From the NCBI RefSeq assembly GCF_958979055.1, contig NC_084891.1:29694001-29758000 (forward strand): a stretch of 64,000 nt of DNA, written 5' to 3'. Under the pieces are notes generated by a model. It searched no databases and had not been told where the DNA came from. It worked only from the letters and a program-made list of their open reading frames with translations. A program made the translations under genes and the position numbers. This stretch comes from Alnus glutinosa (Eukaryota > Streptophyta > Magnoliopsida > Fagales > Betulaceae). Positions 44,701 through 59,200 of the stretch are shown here, in pieces (within the stretch, counting starts at the first letter, position 1; each line of letters starts with the position of its first letter).

Positions 44701-47700
44701 GTACATAAAAGTTGAGAAGCAGTATTTATGATTTCATGCGATTTTAAAAAGAAAATGAATTTAACTTAACTGAATTTATAGTTGGGGATTTTCTTACTAA
44801 ACTTGTCTCGCTCACCTTTACTATGTTTTGTTTTCAGACCTAGAGAAGCATACTTTAGGAAGCCGGGATGGGGACTTAGGAGAGCAATAGAAACCATCTC
44901 ATTGAACGCGTGTTTATTTTAAATTAGTGCTCTAGCACAAAAATCATCTTTAGTGACTTTTCAATATGGTTTAGACCAAATGTTTATGCATTTACTAATG
45001 TTTAAATTTGTCACTATTTTCTGAACATGCATTTTATTCAGCATTTAGTTAGTTGCTCTAGTAAACCTTATAATGCTTTGCGCCTTTGTGAGAACAAGTA
45101 GACAAACCCAGCCCTAATGGGCTGGGGGTGTTGCATTACCAAATAAAGCCAATATTTCTAGGAGCTAATTTTTCAAGGATGTATAGAATCTGGGTAGAGA
45201 AAATTATTAATGAAGCTAAGTAAGAGTAAAACAAAATCGGTAAGCTTAGAACGATTACCTAATAAGATGATGGCTCCATAATCAAACCTATGCCGTATGC
45301 AACGTCCTATAAAAAGTAAAGGCAGTTATGCAACATCCAATAGAAAGTAAAAGGCAGTTACCATCATACTGAATTATCAACAAGAGTAATAATTATCAGA
45401 TCTGCATTATTATACAAGAGCATTGTGACGCAAAATATGATAGCTAAATAAAATAATAAAACACCTCATACCCCTCAACAGCAGAAAAATATCAAATGCC
45501 AGTTAGGCACATTCAAAGTGGAACCCTATCAGGGCATACCTGCAGCTTGATTTAGAGCTCGGAAGGCTTGGTGACAGTACCACTCATTCCCACTTAAAAG
45601 GCTTTTGGATGATTTATGAGTATCATTATATTTCTTCTTTAATGCAACTTGAATATCATTTCTGATAAGAAGTTCAATCAATCAGCAAATCATGGGTTAT
45701 ATAATAGGATACTTCTTCTGCACAACATTCAAGAAAGGAAAAAACTCTTACGTGTTGGGAAAAGGAATTCCAACAATTATCTGAGATAGTTAAGAACATA
45801 CGTCGTCAATCCTTACAATCATAAAAGCTAACAGCAGACAAGCTTCTTAATGACATTAATGCTTTTAGTTCAATAAAGAAGCAGTTATTTACAAAGACAC
45901 TGAACCACAGCTGTTGTTTAGTCTTTTCCACTACTATCTTCTTCTTTTTTTATAAGTAATAATTAGTCTTATTAAAAGCGTAAGGCGCCCCAAAGTACAC
46001 CAGAAGTATACAAAAGGAAACACAAAACTAGAAAGAGAAAAACGAACAAGAAAATCGACAAAATTAAGCGACAGTGGGGACACAAAAGCCTGGCCAAAGA
46101 TACAAAGGCTTTTGGATGAGAAAGTGTGACTTTGGGGGAAAATGGTGCTCATGGATAGCTCATTGTATTTCCTCTAGGTGGTTCTCAGTATTAGTTAATG
46201 GCTCTCCACTACTATCTAGTAGAAATATCCTGTGGGCTGAAGCGGCAATAGACAACTACCCAAAAATTAGAAAATTTAGCCTATAAGGCTTCAAAAGGGG
46301 CAAAAAGGATACAACCACCCGGGCATTATCATCTGAGAAGTCAATTCCTTCTGAAACCTGCAAGAATAAGTTAATGATTGAGCATATGCAGACTCAATAA
46401 CAGGACGTATTGAGTTATTATTTATAACACTGCACTTTGTCCGTTATAGTGATAGAATGGCATGGTCCCGTTATGTCATTGAAAATAGAAAAAGTTGTCA
46501 GTATGTTTTATGAACAACAGCACCAGAATCCCCGGGAACCAATCTTCTTCAATGAAACCCTATCTCTCGACATCTAAATTTCATGTAGTACCTCAGTACA
46601 TACCACTCCACTATTGAGCAAGGTTGCCAAGGCATCTAGCGACTAGACCACTATTGACAATACCATTCCCAGTACCTCTTCCAGCTGAAACTCCAGTTTA
46701 ACTGCAAACTACACACCAGGTCAAGTCTAACCCATTCAGCCCATGCAAACTGATCTGATTCTGGTCGGGATTCTTCTTGGTCTATACTAGCCTATCTAAG
46801 TCTTTATTTTTCTCATTAATTCATTCTAGAAGTACCATTCTTAATTTATTTAATAAAATGTGTAATTTCAAATTCTGGTTTTGATTTCTGTGCGTAAATA
46901 TGTGCATCATAGCCCCCAAACACATATTATGCCAGTAATTAAACGAAGCAGACGATCAAATTGACCCAAGACTATCATGTTATTACCAATACAAAAACAG
47001 GTGTGCCAACCAAAAGAAATTCTGTGGGGTGGAAGACAATGCCAGCCATTGCTTAAGACTCCTATTACCAGAGTGAAGCTATAACTTAAATAAAAGGCTA
47101 CTGTCAGAATAAAATATAATTAGTCTACCTTTCCTCGGCAAACTGCAAGAAATGCAGCTCCTTTCTTTGAATTTTCTGGGGACTCTGCTGCACTGAAGTG
47201 ACTAAGTTTTATTTTCTTAGCCCGTCGCTTTCTCCCAAAAGCAGGCTTATTGCCCTCGTGAATTGAGTCATAATAACCTTTCAAAACAAGCTCAAATTCA
47301 TCCTGGCTTCCTCTTGGCTCTGCACTAACCAATGCGAAATAAGCATTCTCAATATAGCTAAAAGTATTGATAAGGGACAATAAAAATCAACTCAAGTACA
47401 AATGCCAAGTAAGATGAACTAACTTTAGCATCAACACTAAAGAGAGCACACAGGGACTTAACATTTGTCATTACAAATTTCCAAAGAATTTTGCAAATTA
47501 TGAGATAAAAAAGCATGAGGGAAAAAAAGGAAGTATTACCAACAAAAAGGGACTTCTCTGCATAAAGCTGTGACCATTGACCAGTTTCATGCCAGCGATT
47601 GCATAGTTTTTCCATCAGCTTATAACTTGGGAAGAAGACTAGACAACCACCTGGAACAATCTTAAAAATCTCCTCCAAAGATTTCCCAAGTGCATCCTTC

Positions 47701-50246
47701 ACAACAAAACAATAACTTATGCACAGGTGGGAGGAGATGTCATCATAAATTAAAAATCAATAACATGCAAAAGTACCTGAAATTCATATGCATCTGCTGT
47801 TTTATAACTTGCATTCAGTGGATAGTTACCTGGACCAGTGGAGATTATAGCAGGCCATACCTGCAGAGACAAGGTTGATAACTTGTACCTAGAACAACTG
47901 GTGAACCAAAATGAAGCAAAGAACACTATAGAAACAAAGAAATGTTATTTGAACCTGTGATTCAACATCAATTACATGCGGAGCTTCCAGACAAGTTTCA
48001 AACTGAACTCCAAGCTCAGATGAAAAGGAATTCATTGGTGACAATGTCCTAAATCACCAAACTAGGTGAGCAATATTGTAAAATGAAAATCCTACTTTAG
48101 GGCACGGAAATGGAGTAAATTGCAAGAAACTGAACAAGAGCACAATCAAATATAACCCCCCCCCCCCGGGGTCCCAGGTTTTAGCACAGTATGAGACATC
48201 ATGTATGTCAACGTTTCTGGGGAGAGACTAAAAGGTAAGTGAATTTTTGGATGACATTGGTTACACTAACTAAATTAATGGCTCGTTTGGATGTTTAATT
48301 TTTTGAAAAATAGCGAATACCGAGAGAATTTGTTTTTTGAAATTATGTTTGGATGGAGAAAACCTGAGACAAAATTAGAAAAAGTTGGATAAAATCTTAA
48401 TAGAATTTGACTTCTAAAAAACAGTATTTGAAAGATAGATTTCACCCAAACATGCGATTACTAAGATCACCCTATTGGAAAGAACATGACCACGATAGGC
48501 CAAATGAGGTAATTTTAGCCACTATAAAGTTCATTTGGTTGATGGACATACTTTCTCAAAAAGTTGTGAACAAATTGTATAAGCGGCATAACCCACTTTG
48601 TGCAATAGTAATTAACAAGTTCTGTTAGCAGCCTAGGTGTGGTGAAGCGGTATGCTTACCCTGATGTTAATACGACTGACAAAGAAAGATCAGCAATATC
48701 TCTAAAAACAACAGCTGGATTCAAGCACCACAAACTTAAAGTATGTGTCCAATTGCTAAGTTTTCCTGATACAATAACAAAACCAATGGTAAACTGCTTT
48801 AAGCTCTTCATGGCAATAAGAGCAGCAAAGTGATTAAGACAAACAATAACCACTACAGCATTAGCCAATTATTTTATCAAACTTTTGTATCATTTTACAG
48901 TTAACCTTTCAAAAAATCTATGAATTATCGCCTCCACTTACCAGCATCTCTTTTAATATATCGCTGTAAAGCAAGCTGATAATCAAAAATGTGACACCCA
49001 TTTCTCGAGAAAAAATAAGTTAGAGAAGAGAATAACCCTGTGTAACATTATCAGAAAAAAGTCAATCACCAAAGTAAAAGCTTCAATGGACAATAGATAA
49101 GCTGAGGGATACATAAACATGAAAATATGAAGCTTGTACCTTCCAGGGTCATCACCGACAGCCCACTTAAATGTGCTACATCTGAATCTGTATCTGAAGC
49201 AGCTTTGATTGCCTAAAACAAAAATAAATAAATAAATAAGTTTCAACAGAAAATTATAAGAATCAAAACAAAATTGATAAAAAAAAAAAATTCATATGCT
49301 GAAAATACCTTTACAGCACATTCTAGCAAGATTGGAAAGCACTGTTGCGAAATATTAGCTTCTTGGAGCTCTCTTAAAGCCTTATCACCAGTCCAACTAT
49401 GACAAATATTAACAAAATAAAAATAAACAAATCAATACTTAAAATACCCTTTCATTTTCTTTACTATTGGTATCTCAAAAGGAACATTTATGCTGATCAC
49501 TCTTACTTGAACCCAGTGCCCATAATTTCAATGGTGAAAGGAAGACAAGATAAATGGACTATTTTTCACAAGAAAAATTTTATAAGGATTACGTCACATG
49601 ATCTACTCACTATTTTGGGGGAAAAAAACTAATTATCATTCTTTTGTAGCATATTAACCTACTTGGTACAAATGTTTCATGTGGAATTCTGCTTAAAAGT
49701 TGCTGCCTGGCAAAATATTCTGATATTTCAAGGTTAGCAGTTAAGTTTAAGACTAATTCTTACAAGCAAACAAGTTGCTTTTATTCATAAAAGCAAATAC
49801 TTAAATAAGCACAATTAAAAAGTATGCAAGCATTTCCTGTTTTACAAGGTAGAAATGGCAAAGTGAATTTTGTTCATAAGTTAGCAAGAATCAGGTGAAC
49901 CAAGAACAAAATGTTACAATAAACCAACAATAACCCCCTCAGGCAGCAAGAGTGAAAACCATGATAATGGAAAACCTGGGCATTTAAATTTAGTAACTGA
50001 GCCACATTTTATCAAAGCTTGCACCTCATCTGCCATGTACCTTATAATATTGTTAGAAAGAAAGGGACAAGTATCCCTATTCTAGAAGGTGATAAGTTGT
50101 CCTATGGTCAGGTGTCCCCAATGAGTTGTCATATGGTAAGGCGTCCATATTTCAAATATATTATATTTCAATGGATTGGAAGGGCCAAATCTTTATCCTG
50201 AGCCTCTCTATTTTGTGAAATACATTAATCTTAGTATCAGAGCTTA

Positions 50247-50277
<31 letters not shown>

Positions 50278-53200
50278 GTCTGGTTTCCCCTTGTTTTGCC
50301 ATTTTCTTCTTTGTTTCTTGTTTCCCCCCGTCTGTAACAGTGTGGAGGTCAATGACGATTTCATGCATCAACCTCATCAATATTAGTAAGTGGCTGTGAG
50401 AGATGGAAAAAAGAAAAAAAACTCTACTCAGCAGTTGTGATTGTCGACAGTGGTTTTCTTGTGATCGTGGTACTGTGTGGAGTTTTCAGCCGTTTATGTT
50501 GTTTGTGGCATCGTATGTGGTGGTCGGCCACCTCTAAAGGAGTGGTCAATAGTACCTTTGGTGGTCGAGGTGGTGGCCGGTAGTTGGCTGTGGTTGTCGT
50601 CCACTTGGGGGTGATTTTACATAGATTTCTACCTCAATGAGGTCTGTTAGTGTTCTTGTGGCGGTTGTTGACATCGTCTGGTTGCCGACAGTGAATCTCT
50701 GGCCTGCTTCAAAGACAAAGGTCCCTGTTTGCTTACTAGTGCACATTATCCCTACTATGAAATAGGAATATCTCCTTGCTTGGTTATTCCTATTTCAGGT
50801 TTATTTTATTCCAGTTTTACCTTTACGCCAGCCCAATCTTTTCCGACCAAGTTCAAAGCCCGATCTATACCTGTTAATGTCAAATTTTGAATGTGACACG
50901 TGTCAGCTCCTGACTGGTCTCCGGACTCCGAGTTGATTAGAGCGAAAAACCTTGGAACGATTTTCTCCGCACCCTGCAAAACAGAAGGACCGGCGGGGTT
51001 TCCGGCCGAGCCCCCTCCGACGGTCAAATTAGTATGGATTCAAAGATGGAGGGTGGAAAATCTCTTAGATCAGAGAACCTGGGAGTGTTTTTTTCTCTCT
51101 ACTTTCTCCCTTCTGTTTGTTACTTCTTATCCCCTTTCCTTCTTAGTCCGTACTGCTATTTATTACTCTGAGATGCTCATCTTTTCCCCATTAATTCCCT
51201 TCGAAGGTCTCAGATGGTCATCTCACGCTGCAGTTCGTGCTTTTCTGGATGGCGGCGGTTGTCTTTGACCAGCTGGATCACTACTTTTTATGAAGTGATA
51301 CCCCCATTAAAGCCTTCATTTAATGTTTCACTGCTCCTCCTTTCCTCTCCGGACTCTCCCTGTTATAGCCGTTGGGCTCTGCGCTTGTCCGGGGTCACCA
51401 AAAGTTTTTTTTTATAAATTTCCCTAACAATTACCCCCCGAATTCTCTCTCCTTTTTCATAAGGAGACGGGAATTCCGGCGATGCTCTCTGAAACATCTA
51501 GAGGTCGGACCTTACATTGATCTTTCTTCGACACTTGGGTTCTGAGGATTAGGTCCTCAGTGCTGCAATTTCGGGTAATGGGTCTTAGATATCCCAATTA
51601 CTCGCTGGTATCGTACCCACTCCCCCTTTGCATGAGGAAGCGATGCGTCCGTCCACTGTCCTGCTATAAAGTGGGCATTTACATCCCCTCTACCATGGGG
51701 AATTTCGATCGCCCGAAACGGACGGCCGTTGGGGTGCTTTCGCGCTGGTTAATTGTACTCAGCCTTTAAGTGTGAGGCTCCTAAAATAAGCAATTATTCA
51801 ATGACTGAAGTGTACCTTTTCGGTTACTGTGCTGACAGTATGGACGCCCGCCGCCATCAGTCAGACAGTCACGTCCTCTCACCTTCCAGAGGCTGTCAGC
51901 CTTATTATAAATATCTCCTTTTGATCTCGATTCCGGTCATCCCTTCCATCGCTTATCCCGTTTTCGTCTTCTTCTTTAGCTTCATTTCTCCGTTACTTCT
52001 TTCGATCGCCGTATGACTATTACTCGCAGAGGAGATTCAATAATTAGGGGCCACGCGGATGCCTCCGGTGAACCCGTTCCTTTGGCCATTGTTCCACCTC
52101 CGACTACCAGATCTGGGGCCGTTCGCTTGGTACCGCCGGAAGACCGGTTGGAGTCGACCCTCCGGAGGGCCTACGACATCGACCCGTCCGTCAACGTCTT
52201 CTTCCAAGAGCCCGGATCGCTGGGAATTGCCGGTGGCGAAGTTACCCTGACAGAGCGAATGCTCATGGCAGGTGTACGACTTCCATTTCCGAAGATTGTT
52301 CGCGAGGTGTGTGCGTTCCTCGGGGTAGCCCCCAGCCAGATAGCACCGAATGGCTGGAGGTACGTAGTGGCGTCGTCTATCCTATGGCGGCAGGTCCTCG
52401 GAACTGAGATGGATGCCGCTCAGTTCTTCAGCATATACCGTCCATCTACTCAAGGACGGGGCCGTTGAATTGCGGGTGCGCCAAGATCCGATATTCATCT
52501 ACCTCGATCAGTGCAAGTACGGGAACAACAAAGGTTGGAGAGAGCAGTTTTTCCGGGTCTCCGGGGAATGGGAATGCCCTTCCCAGTCAGTTATTCCGGA
52601 CTCCCAACGGGTGCCCAGAGAATGGAGGCCACTGGTCGACGACTTACGGATCCTACCCACGCTGAGCATCGCTAAAGTCAAAGAAGTCAACACCATGCTC
52701 TCCTTTTCGGCCAGGGCAGTCCAGTCGTCGATCGACTACGAAAATCTCGTTTCAGTTCAAAGCCTGAACGAGTGCTTCAGGTACCAAATCCCGGAGCAAA
52801 AAGTAATCTCGGACAAGCGGGGGGCCCCGATAGCTGGGTGGTCCGTAACGACTAGTAGGCCCATTTCGGGCAAGGTTCCGAAGAAGGCCACCCAAAAAGG
52901 GAGTACGTCAGGGAGGCAGGCCGATCAGTCTCCCCGGAGAACACGCGCCTCAAAGGTTCAACAACCACAGGCCCCGGCTTCCCGAGCTCCTAAGGCCCTT
53001 CCGGACAGGCCGTCTTCTGATTCATCAATCGGTTCTGACGACTCTATTATGAGGGAGATCGACGAAGTAGCCGAGGCCTCGTCCGAGGGAGAGGAGGGGA
53101 ATTCTTCCCCAGCCATAGAGATCCTTCCTCGAGACCCTCGGGCAGGTCCCTCTTCCCCCGGCTTAAGCGCCCGCTCGCCCCCCATTTCTTTTGAGGATGT

Positions 53201-56200
53201 CGTCGAAGACGTGGTCACTGCTGCTGCTCCCATTGAAGTGGCCGGGCGCTCTACCGTTTCTCCAACTGATTCCAACCTTCCTTCACAACCTGCAGAGGGC
53301 TCGGTTATGCGACGTGAGGTGCCCCTGATCCAGCAGAAAGAGAAGAGGGTCGCTCCGGGGGCCGATGAGGGTCCTGAGTCCAAAAAACTTCGAGCCCAAC
53401 GGGATAGCGGGTTCATGGTCGGCCGGATTTTAGCCATGGCCAAGGTTTACGCTCCCCCGAGCAGCCATAACCCTCCGACCACTACGTCCCTTCCTGCGCC
53501 TACCACGCCGGTGTCCCCTCCAGTCGATCCCGTTGCTTGTCCGGAAGCCGAACCGACCTCCGGAGTTGATGTCGTTGTGGGGGGCGAAGTTCCTCTCAGT
53601 GGATCACCAACTCACTCACCACTGAGGGAAGAGCCGGACACCTTCTCTCAGGAGTTTAATAAATTACAAGAAGAAGTGGCCTCCGAAAGGGAGGCACTCG
53701 AACAGGTCTCGCCGTCACTTGCTTCATCCATCAGGCCCGAGTCCCCGGCCCCGGTTCCGGTCCACGCGGTCCCCCAAGCTTCAACCTCCGTTCTTCCAGC
53801 CGCCCCTGCTGCTTCCGGGCGACGGCAGGACTTCCGAACCGACGGGCTGGCGGGATGTCCTTTGGAAGCTCTGAGCTCCCTGGTCACTCCGGACTATAGT
53901 CCCCAGTTCGGGCAGCTCCCAATGGAAGGCTACGCCGAACAGCTTACCGAAAAGATCCTTCAGGTACGTGGTTCTGACAATCTTTACTTGGGCTTTACTT
54001 TATCTCCCATTTCCATTCACGTGCCGACGCCATATTCTTGTTTAGTTCGCCGTGGACGTTGCCACATCTTGGAGGAGTCTTCGCAACCCCGAGCAAGACC
54101 AACGCGAATCCATTCGGTCATTAGAGGTTCGCGTAAAGGAGTTGGAAGAGGAGTCCAGGGGGCAAAGGAGGGCTTTGGCTGAGTCCGAGAAGCATCGGCT
54201 AAGACTTCAAAAATTATCTGAGCTCCGAGAAAGCACGCTACAGAGCACCCTGAGCAGCTGCGAGAGAATGGTCAACAACATGGAGGCCCTAGAGAGCAAC
54301 CTATCCGCATCCCAAGCTCGCCTAAAGGACGCACTTTCCGAGAAGGCCAAACTTGAGGCTACACTAGAGGTCGAGCTTCAATCTTCCGGCTCTTTGCGGG
54401 CGGCCATCCAGTCCCTGCAAGCCGAAAATTCGGCGTTGAAATCCGAACTGCAATCAACCCAGGCGGCCAAAGACCGAGCCCTGCTCGACAAGGAGAAGCT
54501 TGCTGGGGAAAGGGATCAAGCGTTGTCCGAGAAGGGCATAGCACTTACCGCTAGGGACCGGGTTAAGTCGGAGCTCGAACAGGCCATCGCTGATAAAAAG
54601 CAAGCTCTCGACCTTCAGATCAGTGCGTTCGAGGAAAGGAGAGAAGCGGTGGAGAGAATAGAAGAGTTTCATCTACAAGTGGTTGAGCTCACAAGGGAGC
54701 TCTCTCGGGTTCCGGAGCTCCGAGACGCATCATGGGCCGTGGGCTTCAATTGGGGTTTCGAACACTACAGAGGTGTCGCCAGAAGTGCCCCTCTCGGTGA
54801 CGAGTCCTTCAAGGATCTCGACATTAGTACCATCCAGATTCCGGACGAGGCCTTGGAGACCATGGCCAAGCTAGGAGTCGACCAGTTCCCTCACGTAACC
54901 GACTGAAGTCCGAAAACCTCTGCACCCGCTCCCGCAGGAAACTCAGAGTCAGGGTCCACTTCCTCTACGTCCGGAGCGGCACCGTCTCCGGAGAGAGGGG
55001 ACACCCACCCGGGAGGAGAAGGGGCTCCTTCCTCCAGCTGCGCCCCCGGCAACCCCTGATAACTTTTTTCTTTCTTTTTTGAAAATATCAATGTATTGTT
55101 TGAAAATGTCAATGTATTGCTTTACTTTATCATTTTTCAATGAAAAGGGGATCCGTATGTTTCATTTATTGCCGCCATTAATAACCATCTCATCTGGCCT
55201 TACCCATTAATGGCTACCGGCCCAAATTCATTTCCAATCCAGCTTTTTAGCATTAGGTATACCTGCCATCGCGGGAATCGCGAACGCATTAAACAACTTT
55301 GCGTGTATATATATGTGTTCCCAGACCTCCCCTGACCATCATATTTTCGTTTCAAGTTCTAACACTTGCCTTCTCGGGTCTGGGGTCGCGATGCTCTTGC
55401 GATTCCAGCACTTAGGCATGGAGCTAAGAGCGCCCTATTTTCGCGCTTTAGTCCCCAATTCAAGCACCTTGACCCACCTGGAGGCGCGATCTTCGGCTTT
55501 ATCGAGTAAGGGAGGCGCGATCTCCGGCTTTACGCCGGAGATATTCCACTGCTTGTCAACCATGTAAAACATATCACTGCTGCCACCTCAGCATCCGCAG
55601 AATCTCGTTCAAGTTCAAGTGAAGACTCCTCTCTAGTGTAGACTCCTAACTAATAGATAGGATTATGTATATTTAAAATAGAGAGTTTGAATTCTGTTCA
55701 AACTCTAGATAAGCTAGATAAGGTTTATGTTTGAAATTCAAACTTTAGATAGGTTTTCTTAACTGATCAAAAGATCATGTAACTATTTTCTCTATATATA
55801 CGTTACTACACATCAATACAAATCATTGAAGTTCAAATTCTATTAAACCACTGCCGCCTCGTCGTCGGCCTTGGCATCCAGTGGACCCCATCGTCTGACT
55901 CCGCCACCAATCTCCAACTTTGCATTGGGCACACCGCCAGACAGACGGGAACCCAGCTGTTCAAAGGCACGAGGCCGATGACCGGTGGGCGTACGACTTG
56001 CCTTCATGTACGCCAGGCTAAAATATTTTGCAACGTGTAACTGTGTATTCTGTCAATAAGCATGTTCTTTTTCTGTCTCAAAATATTTCCTTTAAAGGTT
56101 ATTCTTCTGTTATTCTCGAGCACTTTCACCTTTAACTATCGCAACCAAATAAAAGTGCACGAACACTACAAGGAGTGGGGTTACCTACCCTTACTCTTCC

Positions 56201-59200
56201 CCCCTAAATCTGTGCGTTCCCGATGAAAGGGGACGGAGGGATTTGTTACTGGAAAGGGGTGAGTCCACTCCATTCAAACCAAGTGGTCGGACGTTCTGCC
56301 GCTAGTTCCCTATTTAGGGGCGGGCTCCTTTCCACCCCCCTGTCTGAAACTAGGGGGGTGCCTAGTCCGAGACCGGATATCCTCCCATTATTCCCCTATT
56401 AAGGGCGGGCTCCTTTCCACCCCCTGTCCGAAACCAGGGGGGCCAAGTCCGAAATCGGACATCCTCCCGTTATTCCCCTATTAAGGGCGGGCTCCTTTCC
56501 ACCCCCCTGTCCGAAACTAGGGGGGTCAAGTCCGAGATCGGACATTCATATGATTGCCTTTACTTCCGCCGAAATAGAATAATTACTTTACGGGGACACA
56601 GAGTTTTAAAAATAATACTTTTTAAGATGATCTACATTCCAGGCCCTCGGCACTGTTTTCCCTTGTCCTGTGGTCAGGCAGTAGGCCCCATTCTTGCTGG
56701 AACTGACTATCCGGTACGGCCCCTCCCATTTTGGGCCTAGTTTCCCGTCAGTCGGCTCTTTAGTCATTAGGTTTACCTTCCGTAGGACCCAGTCACCAAC
56801 CCCGAATGACCGAGGCTTCACCTTCTTATCATAATATTTAGCTACTCGGCTCTGATATGCTGCAGACGTTGCACGGGCATCTTCGCGCCTTTCCTGCAGC
56901 AAGTCCAAATGCAGATTTATCCCATCTTCGTTCAACCCCGGATTATAGTGTGCTACCCTGAAGCTCGGTGACCCCACTTCCACAGGGACTACTGCTTCCA
57001 TTCCATAAGTTAAAGCGAAAGGGGTCTCCCCTGTAGCAATTTTAACAGTAGTTCGATAGGACCAGAGCACTTCGGGGAGATATTCGACCCAGGCTCCTTT
57101 CTTGGGGCCGAGCTTCTTCTTTAATATTTGGACCAGCGTCTTGTTGGTGGCCTCAACTTGGCCATTGGATTTAGGGAATACGGGGGTCGAAAAACTTTTT
57201 CTTATGCCCAGATCGGCACACCATTCTCAGAAACGATAACAATCAAATTGCTTTCCATTGTCGGTCACCATGGCATATGGGATACCGAATCTGCATATCA
57301 CGGACTTCCAGAGGAACTTTATAACATTTTCCGTTGTTATTGCGGCCAATGACTCAGCTTCGGCCCATTTGGTGAAGTAGTCGACCGCAACCACAATAAA
57401 CTTTCGATTACCCTTGCCTGGCGGCATGGGTCCGACGATGTCAACTCCCCATTTTGCAAACGGCCATGGCGAGGTAATTGAATGAAGATATTCTGGGGGG
57501 CTGTTCGTCAAGCGGGTGAATCTCTGGCATGTGTCACACACTTTCACCATTTCCTTCGCATCTTTGATCATTGTCGGCCAATAATATCCTGCCCTTACAA
57601 TCTTGTTTGCCAACGCCTTCGCTCCTGAATGGTTCCCACACACACCGTGATGTACTTCTCTCAAAACATAGTTTGCGTCTTCATTCGGCAAACACTTCAA
57701 CAGGGGCAGAGAGTATCCTCGTCTATAAAGTATCCCCCCGACTAGGACATAGCGAGCCACATTCCGGATGACTTTCTGCGCTTCCGCCTTCTCAGGGGGA
57801 AGTTCTCCCGTCTTCAAGTATCGCACGATTTCTGTTCCCCATTCAGGCTCTGCTTCGTTTAGCTGCATCACTTCTGCATCCGCCGATATCGTTGGGCAGG
57901 CTTTAACCAAAATCTTGTAGCCTCGTACGGTTACTGCCGGGTCTGTACCCGAGCCGATATGCGAAAGGGCATCCGCCAGGCCATTCTCTTATACCTTGGT
58001 AGATGGCACAGTGAATAAATTGCTCGTTTTGGCTTTCGGCGGCCAACCTCTCCTAGTTGAAGCGGAGCAAATAACTTCTTAATGACTCCTGAGGGCCCTG
58101 CTTGATGGTCATCAACTATTGAGCAGGCTTCTTACGGACAATGCCAGCCATAAATTGAGACGCGAACTTTTTAGCAAGGCTTTCGAAATTCGCGATCGAG
58201 CAGGGTGGCAAGGTCCTGAACCATTCCCTGGCTCTCCCCGCCAGAGTAAGGGGAAAAGCTCGACATGCGACCTCATCCGGCGTAGCGTACAGCGCCACAT
58301 GCGCACGAAAACTCGCCAAGTGCTCGATGGGGTCCCCCAATCCCGTATACACTGGTATTTCAGGCATTTTGAACTTGCTTGGGAGTTGGCACGACATGAT
58401 ACGTTCAGTAAAAGGGGACACAGCGGTAGAAAATAAACTGTCGGTCAACAAAGCTTTTCCCTTTACTCCCGTTTGAGCGGAACCCATCAAATAATCACAT
58501 TGCTGCTCTAATTTAGCCAACTTCTCTACCCACTTCTTTTTCACCTTTTCACCCTCCTTCGTAAGGTTAGCAAGCTCAACATCACTATCAGCCTCACTCT
58601 CATCCCCAACTGCTCCTTCCGGATGCCCAATATCACGCTCGAGGTTCCTCCGGTCGCCCTGCGGCATTTCTTCTTGAATTTCCTGCCGTTCCGTGCGGTC
58701 TCGTTCCTGCAACTCCCTCTCGAGTCGTGCTACCTTTTCGTTCAGGCGGGCTATCTCTGCCTGGGGGTCATGTGAGGCCCCTGCTTCTTCACGCATATTC
58801 TCTTCAGTCATACTTCTTCGAGTTAACCGCGTACTCACCATGAGAGGTGTTAAACACGCTTGTGTTGGCGGGAACACGCGACCACGTCGTTCCCACAGAC
58901 GACGCCAAAGTGTTAATGTCAAATTTCGAATGTGACACGTGTCAGCTCCTGACTGGTCTCCGGACTCCGAGTTGATTAGAGCGAAAAACCTTGGAACGAT
59001 TTTCTCCGCACCCTGCAAAACAAAAGGACCGGAGGGGTTTCCGGCCGAGCCCCCTCCGACAGTCAAATTAGTATGGATTCAAAGATGGAGGGTGGAAAAT
59101 CTCTTAGATCAGAGAACCTGGGAGTGTTTTTTTCTCTCTACTTTCTCCCTTCTGTTTGTTACTTCTTATCCCCTTTCCTTCTTAGTCCGTACTGCTATTT

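Noticed and set aside
48157-48172. Poly-C run as a possible regulatory or i-motif site
   Set aside because: Simple homopolymer inside a helicase intron with no supporting context; a similar run lies in the TRIM at about 41,370.
52958-53443. Minus-strand 161-codon Ser/Gly-rich frame
   Set aside because: Antisense shadow of the low-complexity Ser/Pro region of the plus-strand antisense gene.
56308-56560. CRISPR-like array
   Set aside because: Units are adjacent with no variable spacers, and this is a plant nuclear retroelement; it is a minisatellite.
58842-59066. Upstream extension of the gag frame
   Set aside because: It runs into the LTR and across the primer-binding site; the same frame is also open in the other LTR (near 50,806-51,027), so it is an LTR shadow.
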